Below, one piece after another: positions 1 to 9,559 of a stretch of 21,820 bases of DNA. The position numbers and the translations under genes were made by a program. Origin of the DNA: Pelargonium cotyledonis (lineage: Eukaryota > Streptophyta > Magnoliopsida > Geraniales > Geraniaceae); assembly GCA_036897625.1 (NCBI GenBank), contig JAYMTA010001097.1:1-21820 (forward strand), read 5' to 3'. The notes under the pieces were generated by a model. The model had not been told where the DNA came from and made no database searches. It was given only the letters and a program-made list of their open reading frames with translations. The number at the start of each line of letters is the position of its first letter. Position 1 is the stretch's first letter.

Positions 1-3000
1 TGGATAAAAAAGGAAGGAGACAAGGTTAGTTATTTTTATTTACAGTTTTTTGAATATGTACATGTCTAAAGTGAATTCCAATTGATTGCATCAGTTGCCT
101 TTTCTTTCTCTTTTTGATCATTGATTCCTTTTATCAGATAGAAGTGGGTGACATAATATGTGAGATAGAGACAGACAAAGCCACCCTTGAACATGAGAGT
201 CTTGAAGAAGGGTATTATTCTCTCTCTGTCAATATCAATTACACATTTTAGAGCACAAATTTTATAGGTGATGTTAACTACAAAATCATTCGTGCTCTAT
301 CCAACCATCATCATGATAAGTACTTGTCCACTGTATACATTGATGTGTATGCTAATAAGTTTATCTATGTTTTCGATTTGAAAATGTATATTTATTATAG
401 CTATGTTTATGAGTATCTTATACCCATGCTGACGTATTGGACAAATTGAAACAGGAAGTACTTCTGTACTTTATTGGCATGGCATTTTGGTTTATATGTA
501 GTTGAAAGTGAGAATAATTGAGGTAATTTTGGTTTTAAAAAAAATGCTCTGATACCATGAAAAGAACCATCTCAACTAAAAGCTTAAGCTAATAGTTGAA
601 GGCCCAATAATAGTTTAATGCTCTAACATGTGTAAAGAACCATCTCAACTAAAAGCTTAAGCTAAAAGTTGAAGGCCCAATAATAGTTTAATGCTCTAAC
701 ACGCCTCTTCACGTGCAAGCCCATTTTTGCTTTGCACGTGGCCCATGCATAGGTCCACCTCTTGCCTTGTGGTGGAATTTAATATGGGTGGCGTTGAGAC
801 TCGAACCCGGGACCTTTTTTTCACCAACGCTCTGATACCATGAAAGTGAGAATAATTGAGGTAATTTTGGTTTTAAAAAAATTGCTCTGATAACATGTAA
901 AGAACCATCTCAACTAAAAGCTTAAGCTAATAGTTGAAGGCCCAATAATAGTTTAATGCTCTAACAGTAGTAAAACCTCTTCCATTTTTACCACTGGTAT
1001 TGTATGATTACTTTAGTTCCAACATTGTCAGCTTTCTCATGGACATCTTTTTGTGACAATTTTGTTCCGGAAATGAAAAAAGTTGTAATCAGCAATCTAC
1101 ATCTACTTTTTAGGTTTCCTTTAACAAGTTTTCTTCCATTTTTGGTGGAATGCTGTCTGCAGGTACTTGGCTAAGATATTGGCATCTGATGGTTCAAAGG
1201 ATGTGACCGTGGGGCAACCAATTGCAGTAACGGTAAGTGTTATAATGTTTGCTTAAATGAGCATGTCTTTCTGACTGGATTTTGGCAATTAACAAGCAGT
1301 CAAGGCCATTATGGGATGATGGTAAGGCATCAACTGTGACGGGGTTCCACTCTTTTGAGGCCCGAGGTTCAAATATATTATTTTCAACCAAATCAGTGCA
1401 ATTTTTATCCACTCTGCAATTTAATGTCATGTACTTATTTTGAGATCTTTTTGTAAAGAAATTTATTTATGTTAAAACCATTTCCTGCCTTTTGCTAGGT
1501 TGAGGATCCAAATGACATTGACACAGTAAGGAACAATTTTATCAGCGACTCAGGAGTAAAACAGGAGATGCCAACACATCATGAGACTAAAACTGTAGTT
1601 AAAGCACCAACAACCAGTGTAAGGAGAATAAGCCCATCTGCAAAATTGCTGATTAGTGAACATGGATTAGATGTTTCTAAATTGGAAGCATCCGGTTCTC
1701 ATGGCACTTTACTTAAAGGGGATGTTTTAGCTGCAATCAAGTCAGGTAAAGGGTCTTCAAAAGTTCCAGCGAAAGACGAGACCACTTCAGCCCCCAAGGT
1801 CCACGTTCAAACTTCTTCCACATCATCTCCAGACCCAAAGTCTCACTTGAAGCAGTCAGATTCATATGAAGATCTTCCAAATAGTCAAATCCGCAAGGTA
1901 GGTTATTTTGAACAGTTACTATAAGCATTTGAATCTGATCACTGATCTTCTTGCTTGGCAAAGCTTATATTATATGTTCTCTGGAGGATTTTGATATTAT
2001 GAAATATCTCTGAAAAACTTTTTAGCTTATTAAGTTAGGAGGAAATGTTTGATAACCCATATGAACTACGCGTCTTTTTTACATGACAACCTAAGCTCTT
2101 TTTTTTTTTTTTTCCACAACACAAACCCTCTATGAACTTTTTCAAACCTGTTATGTCAGTTAAAATTAACTAAAAATCTCTCTCATCACATGTCGTGCAC
2201 ACAACAATTTATTTTTTTCAGGACCAATTTTCCCCCTTCACTGTTTAAAGATGAACATTCATCTCTCTTAGATCGTTAAGATTCTGGCAATCAGATGAAG
2301 ATTCTGGCCATCGGATCAGGAGTTTCCATAAATAAGATCTTAAGGTTGCTTACCACTTCCATATTGATTACTTGTATCTTTCAATACATATTTTCTTCTT
2401 TTTGAATTATGTTGAGTTAACACCATTACTAACAAAGTGGGTTTTTTGGAAAGTTTGTGGGGTTTATCTGTTTTGTTAGTGTTATTTTCAAGTGGCATAT
2501 TTTGTAGTGATTATCTGCAGTGATCCCTTCGGTTAAACATCCCATGTTGCTTATTCTTGTAATGTCCTTTCTTGGTTGCTATATCAGTTGTAGTTCTACT
2601 GAAGTTGCAGTTGATATTTAGTACTGCTGTGAACTAAGGCTACCTTTTCAGGTGATAGCAAAGCGGTTGTTGGAATCAAAACAAAACACACCACATTTAT
2701 ATCTATCCTCAGGTTCCTTGAATCTATGTACTCTTCTACATTTGCTATAGTTAATAAGTATATCATCTCAAATATTTGTTGGTGTCTTATCAGATGTTAT
2801 GCTGGATCCTCTTCTTGCTTTCAGAAAGGAGCTTAAAGGTATAGAGTTTGAAGTGGTGATTGAATTGGAAATTTTGTTAATGAATGGGAATGGGATTCTC
2901 ATTTTCATTCTCGCTCTTTTTTTAATATTATATATTAAATGCTACTTATAAATCTATTTTGTTACTTTGGTTTATTGGGCACACTAGTAATGATGCTTAT

Positions 3001-5433
3001 CCTTCCTTCAATGATTTTATGTATTTTCAGAGAAGCATGATGTTAAAGTTTCAGTAAATGATATTGTCATCAAAGCTGTTGCAGTTGCTCTGAGAAATGT
3101 ACCAGAAGCAAATGGTAATACATGTCATCGACACACGTATTAATTGATCCAATTTGTCCCCTTAGTATCCTGTTAGTGCCAAATCGGTCCCCAATTTGAT
3201 TTTTGTTCGAATTTAGTCTCTCTTAGTATCTATTTTGTGCCAAGTTGGTCCCCAGTTACACACTTGACGTGATGTAACAAAAATCAAATTGGCCTGGGGT
3301 CCAGATTAGCATAGAATGGATACTATAAATTAGAACAAAAAATGAATTGGGGACAAATTTGGCACAAAAGGTATTCTAACGGGATCATTTTGAAAAGAAA
3401 AGAAAAACTCTTTTGCTTCCTAACTTGAAAACTGGCTTCTCTTTTGTAAACTCTGTACTGAAAATTTATTATTTCTTTTTGTCACAGGTTACTGGGATGC
3501 TGAGAAAGGAGAAATTGTATTAAGTGGTTCTGTTGACATATCAATTGCAGTTGCTACCGAGAAGGTATTTATGCTGTAATAACTATTCTGAAGTTTGGGA
3601 TATCATGTGTTATTATTATTATTTTATTTTAATTTTTGTGCTACTACAGGGCTTGATGACTCCAATTGTGAGGAATGCTGACCAGAAGTCCATATCATCG
3701 ATATCCTCAGAGGTATTCTGGAAGAAGTTTGATGTGTTTTTGTTTGGTGACTTCTTCTTGATGTGTTTAATTGGCTCAGATTTAGAGCCTCTGGATCAAT
3801 CTTTTCTCCCTCTATTCTGGGAAAAAGATTTTTTTTTCTTTTTTGTTCTTTTTTGTTACAATTTTAATCTTTGATCAAGTAATGCATGATCCCTCACGAT
3901 CTACGTTTATGAATTATATGGTCTGAAATATGCTATGTGGTCTGAAATATGCAAGAAGTTGAAATGACATTAGTCCCATTGTCTCGGAGTTCATCAGGAC
4001 TAATTATTTATTTATGTTTTCGTAAGCTAGATCTTTGCATGCTTTGAGATCATTTATTAATTGCTCAGTTTTGTGCTCAGGTCAAGGAACTAGCAGAAAA
4101 GGCTAGGGCTGGAAAACTTAAGCCTGATCAATTTCAAGGAGGATCTTTCAGGTCAGTATATCTTATTATCCACTTTTGGAGGTATTACCGATCTATCACT
4201 TATTTTGATATGGAAGTTTGATGAGTTCTTAATCCTCATGCAGCATTTCAAACCTAGGCATGTTTCCTGTGGATAACTTTTGCGCAATTATAAATCCACC
4301 TCAGGTTCTCTCTCTCTCTCTCTCTCCTAATAAAACCAAGTGTCTGTTGGATTGGGTTGGAAATCAAATGATGATATCTGTAAAGAATAGAATACATCAG
4401 TTCAATCAAGTTGCTTGCTGTTCTCATCTGAAAAGTAAAAAAAGTTGCTTACTGTTGAACTTTTTTTTTGTTGGAGCTTGGAGAAAACTTTCACTCAACC
4501 CAAACACCTTTGATATGTAGTTCTCAAATTGCAACCTGGAACATGTTATTGGCATCCATTGCACATTTGCACATACCTTTTGAGTTCCTCAAAACGTAGA
4601 ACAGTGAGAAAATGATGTTTCTGAGGCTGCAAGAATTACAAAATGAAGTTGATATTTCCCGCTGTTAATATCTGTTTCCTTATTTCTTTTCCATGCAGTC
4701 TGGTATACTTGCTGTTGGACGAGGCAACAAAGTTGTTGAACCAGTAATTGGAAGCGATGGTAAGACATGGATTCAAAATAAAGTAATGTGCAAAGCTAAT
4801 AGGTTCATATACTAGTATTTAGCGAATAATGTAATGTGTATATACTTCTCCACTTTCCGCGCAGGTATCGAGAGGCCTGCTGTTGTCACTAAAATGAGCC
4901 TAACATTATCTGCTGATCATCGTGTATTTGATGGCAAAGTTGGAAGTATGTGACTCGACATTCTTTATATTTTATTTTGTTTTTATCCGAAGTCCTAACT
5001 GACTACTTTGTTAGTTAATTGCTCAACTAGGAAATTGATTATAATCTCTACTCTTAAGCTGAAAATTTTAAGCCAGACTACCCCATTTTTCACATGAAGT
5101 GATTGCAACTTCTTTTAAATTCTGCTTATAATGTCTACCGGATTATGACACGTCTTTGAGGAGCTAATCCAAATACTGTCTTAATATCTATACTTCGGTG
5201 CCAACGTTGGCTTTGATTTCCTTGAGATCTCCATTCTATTCAAACATGTCATCGCTCTCTATATGTCTAACTGTTTATTCTTTGCCTTAATTTGTGAAGT
5301 AGCCAAATGGATTCCCAATTTCTTTGTGTATTTTGAGTTATTGCACTTGAAGTTAATGTTACAATTTTCTGCAGGTGCATTTTTATCAGCTTTACGAGCC
5401 AATTTCAGTGATGTCAGGAAGCTTATTCTGTAA
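1..5433 (+). CDS. LTA3: Dihydrolipoamide acetyltransferase (E2) of pyruvate dehydrogenase complex, 5'-truncated by window
   Basis: Core E2 subunit that moves acetyl groups from lipoyl-lysine to CoA; mitochondrial in the plant family. Fourteen exons are visible: 1-24, 138-211, 1163-1232, 1499-1897, 2652-2712, 2794-2838, 3031-3114, 3488-3564, 3650-3712, 4081-4151, 4244-4304, 4699-4759, 4865-4945 and 5375-5433. They join in phase into 409 residues plus TAA. Residues 1-56 are the second half of a lipoyl domain with lipoyl lysine K22 in ETDKA (codon 177-179). Residues 97-136 are an E3-binding domain ([18 protein letters not shown]). An Ala/Pro/Ser/Thr/Lys-rich linker lies around it. Residues 190-409 are the catalytic domain, with the signature DHRVFDG and catalytic His382 (codon 4918-4920). 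The N-terminus, transit peptide and any further lipoyl domain lie outside the window. The LTA3 assignment (At3g52200-like) rests on remembered similarity and the neighbouring gene; another plant E2 paralogue is the alternative. All introns are GT-AG. Intron 2 (212-1162) carries a TRIM cluster and intron 7 (3115-3487) a foldback repeat. Confidence 0.93.
558..966 (-). mobile_element. TRIM-like LTR element cluster (fossil), three LTR copies in E2 intron 2
   Basis: Three near-identical copies of a ~71-bp sequence lie at 558-628, 631-701 and 896-966. Read on the minus strand each begins TGTTAGAGC and ends near TTACA, i.e. short LTRs with TG...CA ends. Next to the LTRs, the minus strand has TGGTATCAGAGC, the initiator-Met tRNA primer site used by many plant LTR elements (for example at about 829-840). 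A ~140-bp non-coding internal part (702-840) is GC-richer than its surroundings. Flanking sequence at 504-557 is also repeated at 842-895, so a 125-bp segment (504-628 and 842-966) is duplicated. No gag or pol coding capacity fits in this length, which matches the non-autonomous TRIM class. The element is a non-coding fossil; similarity between copies suggests modest age. It is wholly intronic and opposite in orientation to the host gene. Confidence 0.72.
2279..2318. repeat. 20-bp tandem duplication in E2 intron 4
   Basis: Two adjacent 20-bp units starting AGATTCTGGC (2279-2298 and 2299-2318) differ at only a few positions. They lie in the 754-bp intron 4 of the E2 gene (1898-2651). The rest of that intron has T-rich runs (for example about 2098-2114) and no recognisable gene. 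Confidence 0.6.
3142..3393. repeat. Foldback (inverted-repeat) element, MITE-like, in E2 intron 7
   Basis: The left arm (about 3142-3250) and right arm (about 3280-3393) are imperfect reverse complements. Landmarks are GTGCCAAAT and GGTCCCCAATTTGATTTTTG on the left, answered by AATTGGGGACAAATTTGGCAC and CAAAAATCAAATTGG on the right. The motif GTGCCAA..TTGGTCCCCA also occurs twice in the left arm. The arms are separated by about 30 bp, so the sequence could fold into a long hairpin. No coding capacity. The family is not identified; a non-autonomous DNA transposon or a MULE-like foldback is plausible. Confidence 0.55.
3916..3953. repeat. 19-bp tandem duplication in E2 intron 9
   Basis: Two adjacent units containing TGGTCTGAAATATGC, with period 19, lie inside intron 9 (3713-4080). 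Simple local duplication, no function inferred. Confidence 0.6.
4307..4327. repeat. (CT)n microsatellite just after an E2 splice donor
   Basis: About ten CT dinucleotides begin two bases after the GT of the donor at 4305. The run is in intron 11 (4305-4698) of the E2 gene. A pyrimidine run this close to a donor is unusual but does not interrupt the exon. Confidence 0.8.
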
Positions 5434-6453
5434 CTACAACATGAGCAAACCCACAATTTTTAGATGCGATTTCCCGGAGCACAACCATGGTTGGTGCGTG
5501 CCTTAAACAATTTCTTCTCTTCATGTTCTTGCATCGACATGTTTTTGCTTCAATGGCGTGGATCGCCCGAACAGTAAACATTTATTTTGCCATATCGATT
5601 TACATAAAGTTTTGTCGGCTAATTCAAGTAGACCCGTTTTGAAGGAACCAGGTTTACCTAGACACTGACATGAGGTTTCTGATATTGATTTTTAGGATTG
5701 TATTTTTATTTTTATGAAGATTGTGCTGTGGTTTAAAGCCTTCAACTCCAAAGGATTTATAATAAACAGGAGCTGCTGCTAAAAGATGTATCATTTTTTC
5801 TTCAATAAATTTTGGCTTTGTTGCGCAAGAATAAAAATAACCGTTGCTAGTTATGCTTTGCGTGATGCAGTCATTTTCTAAGTAACATTATTTTCTAAAG
5901 CCCACATATATTACTTCACAATATCACCAATATTTTCAACAACCCACAATAATAGACTAGATTTGATGGAATAATTATCAAATTGTTACATCAATTCTAA
6001 TAGAAAATAAAATTCACGACCAATAAAAAATCTATGTAAATGAAGTGATGACACCTCATCAATTGACACTTGTACACGCTTGATAAATTTGAGGACGCTA
6101 TTTTTTCTCTCTTAGCTAAGAGTTCGATCAATTAACCATGGCTAAAATTTAGAGCACTCGTTCCAATAACTAAACTAACAAGTTATAATGTTTTTACAAA
6201 TCTGTCGCTGCCTGGTGCAAAAATGAATTGATTACAGTGGACATAAATTTGTCCATAAAACATAATCCTAAACCATAACAACAAACAAACAAAAAATCAC
6301 CTAGTCAAAATCAATTTCATATCGAAGTGGCAGGCAGAAAGTGTTTGCATGAGCTGGATTTTCACGTCGTGTTGGTGTAGGATGTATAGAGCAAATTAAT
6401 ACATGATTTTGATTTCCTTATCCTTACATATTAAGCCAAAATATAGTTGTGAT
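5434..6453. other. Intergenic region between convergent genes
   Basis: About 1 kb between the stop codons of the E2 gene (plus) and the DUF455 gene (minus). The left third is probably E2 3' UTR. The right end must contain the DUF455 3' UTR. The middle is AT-rich without long ORFs, RNA genes or repeats that I can recognise. Confidence 0.6.
5761..5809 (+). promoter_or_regulatory. Candidate poly(A) signals of the E2 gene
   Basis: Two AATAAA hexamers lie at 5761-5766 and 5804-5809, 330-375 bp after the stop codon of the E2 gene. This is a plausible 3' UTR length for a plant gene. Plant poly(A) signals are degenerate, so the true cleavage site is not fixed by this. Confidence 0.4.
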
Positions 6454-9019
6454 TCATTCTGGGTTAGCATCTTTGACAGCAAGAGGTTCATACCATTCAG
6501 GGCCAAACCCAGCAGCTTTCCTTGCCTCTTCATTGAAAGGCGGTTTCAGCGGTCCTCTGAAGTGTGTCCTCACAATCTCATGAAACTTGTGAATAATGTC
6601 CTCATTCTTCTCCAAGCTCTCTTCATCCACGGCCGGATCCTTGGTCCTTGAGCTGAGATATCTGAACCATCTTACTCCTGCAGCACAGTGTGTGATCTCT
6701 TCCGGGTAAATTACTCTCTGCAGTAAATCAGCGGTTTCATTATCACCTCCCTTCCGAAAACGAGAGATGGTTGTGGGCAGCACATCGAGTCCCCTGGCCT
6801 GTAGAACGCATCATTTTCATGAAGAGAGTTTCAGAATAGCAAGTTAAGCCGTCGCATGTCTAAGCATATAACAAAAAATAAAAATAAACAGTGGACATCA
6901 CTTGGAAGTTAAACGAATCCATCAATGTTCCAACAGCATCAAAAGAATTCTAGCATGTGGAGCAGTTCAACAAATTTAGGTCATCATTAAGGGCGGCCCA
7001 ATTCATGAGACTTCCACCATTGTGGAACCTGAGGATAGTCATTTTCTCATGCAGCCTTACTCTTACTTTGCATAGAGGTTATCTCCCTTAAACGAACTCA
7101 AGACCTCAAAGCTACAACACAGCAACCTTACAGTTGTGTCAAGGCTCACCCTCTAATATATCCAAAAGAATGCAAATGACATTGCTGAAGTAAAGCAAGG
7201 GTGACTCACAAAACACACAAAATAATTAACCAAACCAAGAACGCAAATTCAACTACATTCGCCAAGAATCAAATATAGTCAAGATTATAAAATAAAATAA
7301 AAAACCTATAACACCAAGATTTATTCATCGACACTTGTGACTACACGTCTACACTACGCTCACTCCCTAAGCTCTCTTGGTATGTGCACAAGCTTCACCC
7401 AAAATTGAACTGATGCTAGTCAACAATACACACCAATTTTTTTTATAGAACCAACAACTCAAAAGAATCTATTTGTATACCCATAACATAGTATAGAATC
7501 CCCATGGAAAACAATAGTACTCCGCCCGAACACCCACAGTTTTGCTATACTCAGGGCAACTTAATCTATACTACCATAGTTTAAGTTGACTTGGCTTATG
7601 TTTATGTCAACTAGACTGTATTCTGTAAGAATTCTTCCAGATTCTAACTAAACCAGTCAACTCCACTTGGTCTTTTAAGTCAACATAAGAAAATCTGGAA
7701 CGAGCCTGGTACTCGGCAAACAGTTGAGTAGTTAGGTCAACTTCACTTGATGCAAAGACGCCGAAATTCTGTCTAACACAATTGACTCTTTGCATGGTTT
7801 TATGTCTTGAACTTGAAGTACTATGAAAGGTAAATGTGGAATGGTTCCTTATCTTACTTTCTATTAAATTCATTGCACTCTAATGAAGCAAACAAGAAAA
7901 GAGAACACACACCTCATGAACGCAATGCTCTATTGCCAGTCGTGCCAACAGGTCCTTAGAAGTAGCAATGGCAGAGTCCCAAAGGCCATCATGAGCAGGT
8001 AATGCTCCATAGAACGAGCCTAGTTCCTCAAGGCGGGCTGTTAACAAAGTGAAGTGCCGACCTTCATCTTGAGCCACCTTCACGAAATCTGTAAAGAACT
8101 CTCTTGGTATTGCCTCTTGCTTACCAAAACGAGCAATAATATCCTACACGAAATCAAATTGTTCACAATACAAGAAACCGAACAACATATCCAAACCCAT
8201 TTGGCGCCAAGACTGAACTACAGATAAGTGGTTTAAGAGGCGGCTTAACCTTAAACACTAAGATTTATGTTGCTGACCCACATAGCAAGAATTTAACTTT
8301 CATGCTTAGTATAGTTGAATAATACATAACAGACTCAATAACTGTTCCAAAGACAACTTAACCTTAAACACATCTAAGATTAATGCTGCTGACCCTGACC
8401 CAACCCATCTAGCCAAATTTAGCCTTCCTAAATCCTAAACTGTTGAGTTGAATAAAACATAAGATAAGGAACTCAAAAGAACTCAATTCAAGAATCAAGA
8501 CCAATACACCATACCCTATATTATTTCCAGCTGAAGAAATAGTAAACATTTTGTTAGTAACTAAAGTGATCAACAAGTTCAAAATGAAGACTAAGAATTG
8601 CATACCCAAGACAAATCAACAGCCCAACTCTCGATGTGAACCAAGCTATGAACTATAGCCTGTCTACTCTGCAAGCTACCAGCTTTTCCCAGCTTCGGCA
8701 TGAGACCCGGCGCCACCAATTTCACCTGCAAATTTTCACTCAGGCATTTCATCAAACACTTTCAGAACAGAAAACATAACATGGGAATCGAGGCAATGGA
8801 CATGAGGCGCGTTACATTGGTGAGCCTGGCGGGACGGTCAGGAGCGCGGAGGTCCAAGGAGGCGTCGTAGGCACGAATGATGGTCCCTTGGAGCCATTTG
8901 GAAGCAACAGAGTCGCCGAGTTTGGCCTTCTCGAAGGGGTCGGCGGTGTTGAGTACTCGAAGCGCCGCCTCCACCAGCGTCTCCTCATCGTTTGCTAGTT
9001 CCTCCGGCAATGGGCTCAT
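6454..9019 (-). CDS. DUF455 ferritin-like protein
   Basis: Four exons in coding order: 9019-8816, 8725-8606, 8143-7913 and 6798-6454. All splice at GT-AG and join in phase to 299 residues. The start at 9019 (MSPLPEELANDEE) is the first ATG in frame, since an in-frame stop lies upstream. The sequence matches the DUF455 family (PF04305), a ferritin-like helical fold. A candidate di-iron set fits the ferritin-like pattern: E100 (HIESWAVDL), E135-x-x-H138 (DEGRHF), E180 or E185 (IEHCVHE), and E219-x-x-H222 (EEITHC). The substrate and physiological role are unknown to me; a ferritin-like oxygenase or oxidase role would be inference. No clear signal peptide or membrane segment. Intron 3 (6799-7912) carries a SINE and intron 2 (8144-8605) a local duplication. 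The gene shares its upstream region with the methyltransferase gene at 9370. Confidence 0.88.
6982..7154 (-). mobile_element. Au-like tRNA-derived SINE in DUF455 intron 3
   Basis: On the minus strand the element starts GAGGGTGAGCCTTGACACAA, resembling the Au-SINE 5' end with its pol III A-box region (AGCCTTGGCGCAACTGGTAAGG in the family, from memory). It continues through a diverged B-box-like GAGTTCG, then TAAGGCTGCATG, and ends with GAATTGGGCCGCCC, similar to the family's GGGTACGCCC 3' end. The length, about 173 bp, fits Au SINEs. Sequence drift, mainly in the B box and centre, suggests an old, inactive copy. It has the same transcriptional orientation as the host gene. Confidence 0.7.
8244..8476. 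repeat. Imperfect direct duplication (offset 113 bp) in DUF455 intron 2
   Basis: The segment starting CTTAACCTTAAACAC at 8244 recurs at 8357. Both copies continue through a TGCTGACCC block and then a weaker match (AGTTGAATAA.ACATAA). Copies are about 97 and 120 bp, with the second containing small insertions. They are intronic and have no ORF. Confidence 0.55.
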
Positions 9020-9369
9020 CTTCTCTCCCTTTCCCGGCGAAATATTGGAACTGAGAAAAGCCACGTGGTTCCTTAACAGCAGCGACAAGAATGAACCCTA
9101 AAGAGGAAACTGGTACAACACTGACCCCACATTATTTTACACAACAAATTACAGAAGAGGAAACTTTTATTTCTGTACCTGGGCACAAGACCCGACCCGA
9201 CCCTAAATGGGCCTTGAGAAGGCCCAATGTCGAGCACTTTATTTCACATCGCTAGTTCAGTAGTCGAAGAAGAAGAAGCAGTGCTCGGCTATCAGCTTCC
9301 ATCAGAGCCGTTGATCTCATCGGATGATCGCTTGGTTGTCTTCTCCGACGGAGCAACGGCCTATACACG
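9020..9369. promoter_or_regulatory. Shared divergent promoter, DUF455 gene / cap methyltransferase
   Basis: Only 350 bp separate the two divergent start codons, so both leaders and core promoters must fit here. Site-II-type motifs are TGGGCC at 9208-9213 and GGCCCA at 9221-9226. A telo-box-like AACCCTAA lies at 9094-9101 and a CACGTG core at 9062-9067. Site II plus telo-box is known from plant housekeeping and translation-related promoters. I see no convincing TATA box. Transcription starts cannot be placed from sequence; the telo-box and CACGTG may lie in the DUF455 leader. Confidence 0.6.
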
Positions 9370-9559
9370 ATGACTTCGTTCGTGATTCCCAGAACCGAGT
9401 CGACTCATCAACGACTCTACGAGTTCGCCAAAACTGCTCTCATCAGAATCTTCGTCCACCCCTACGCCACTGTCTGTAACCCTAACCTCTCACCATCTCC
9501 TCTCGCATTCTGAATATATGTATTTAAATGGTTTGGTTATGTTATGTGAAGGTGTGTGA
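9324..9559 (+). other. Overlapping upstream ORF in cap methyltransferase leader
   Basis: An ATG at 9324, 46 bp before the main start, opens a different frame. It runs through exon 1 and, after splicing 9471 to 9552, stops at TGA 9557-9559, giving 51 codons plus stop. Its start context is weak (C at -3, A at +4), while the main ATG at 9370 has A at -3. If the mRNA begins upstream of 9324, leaky scanning could tune translation. No peptide similarity is recognised. Confidence 0.45.

Noticed and set aside
780-815. Possible tRNA fragment (GACTCGAACCCGGGACC, complementary to a tRNA T-loop/B-box)
   Set aside because: It lies inside the TRIM internal region, with no acceptor stem or anticodon arm around it. 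Such B-box-like stretches are common in this type of element.
3524-3874. Plus-strand ORF of 116 codons, rich in Phe and Leu
   Set aside because: It starts in the wrong frame in E2 exon 8 and reads through introns; only exon 9 (3650-3712) is in the true frame. The hydrophobic tail is T-rich intron.
6403-6651. Plus-strand ORF of 82 codons
   Set aside because: It is a shadow of the last DUF455 exon on the opposite strand, with no recognisable similarity.
8762-9088. Longer DUF455 N-terminus starting at TTG (9088)
   Set aside because: It has no ATG and an in-frame stop lies just upstream. The first ATG at 9019 is the plausible start in a plant mRNA.
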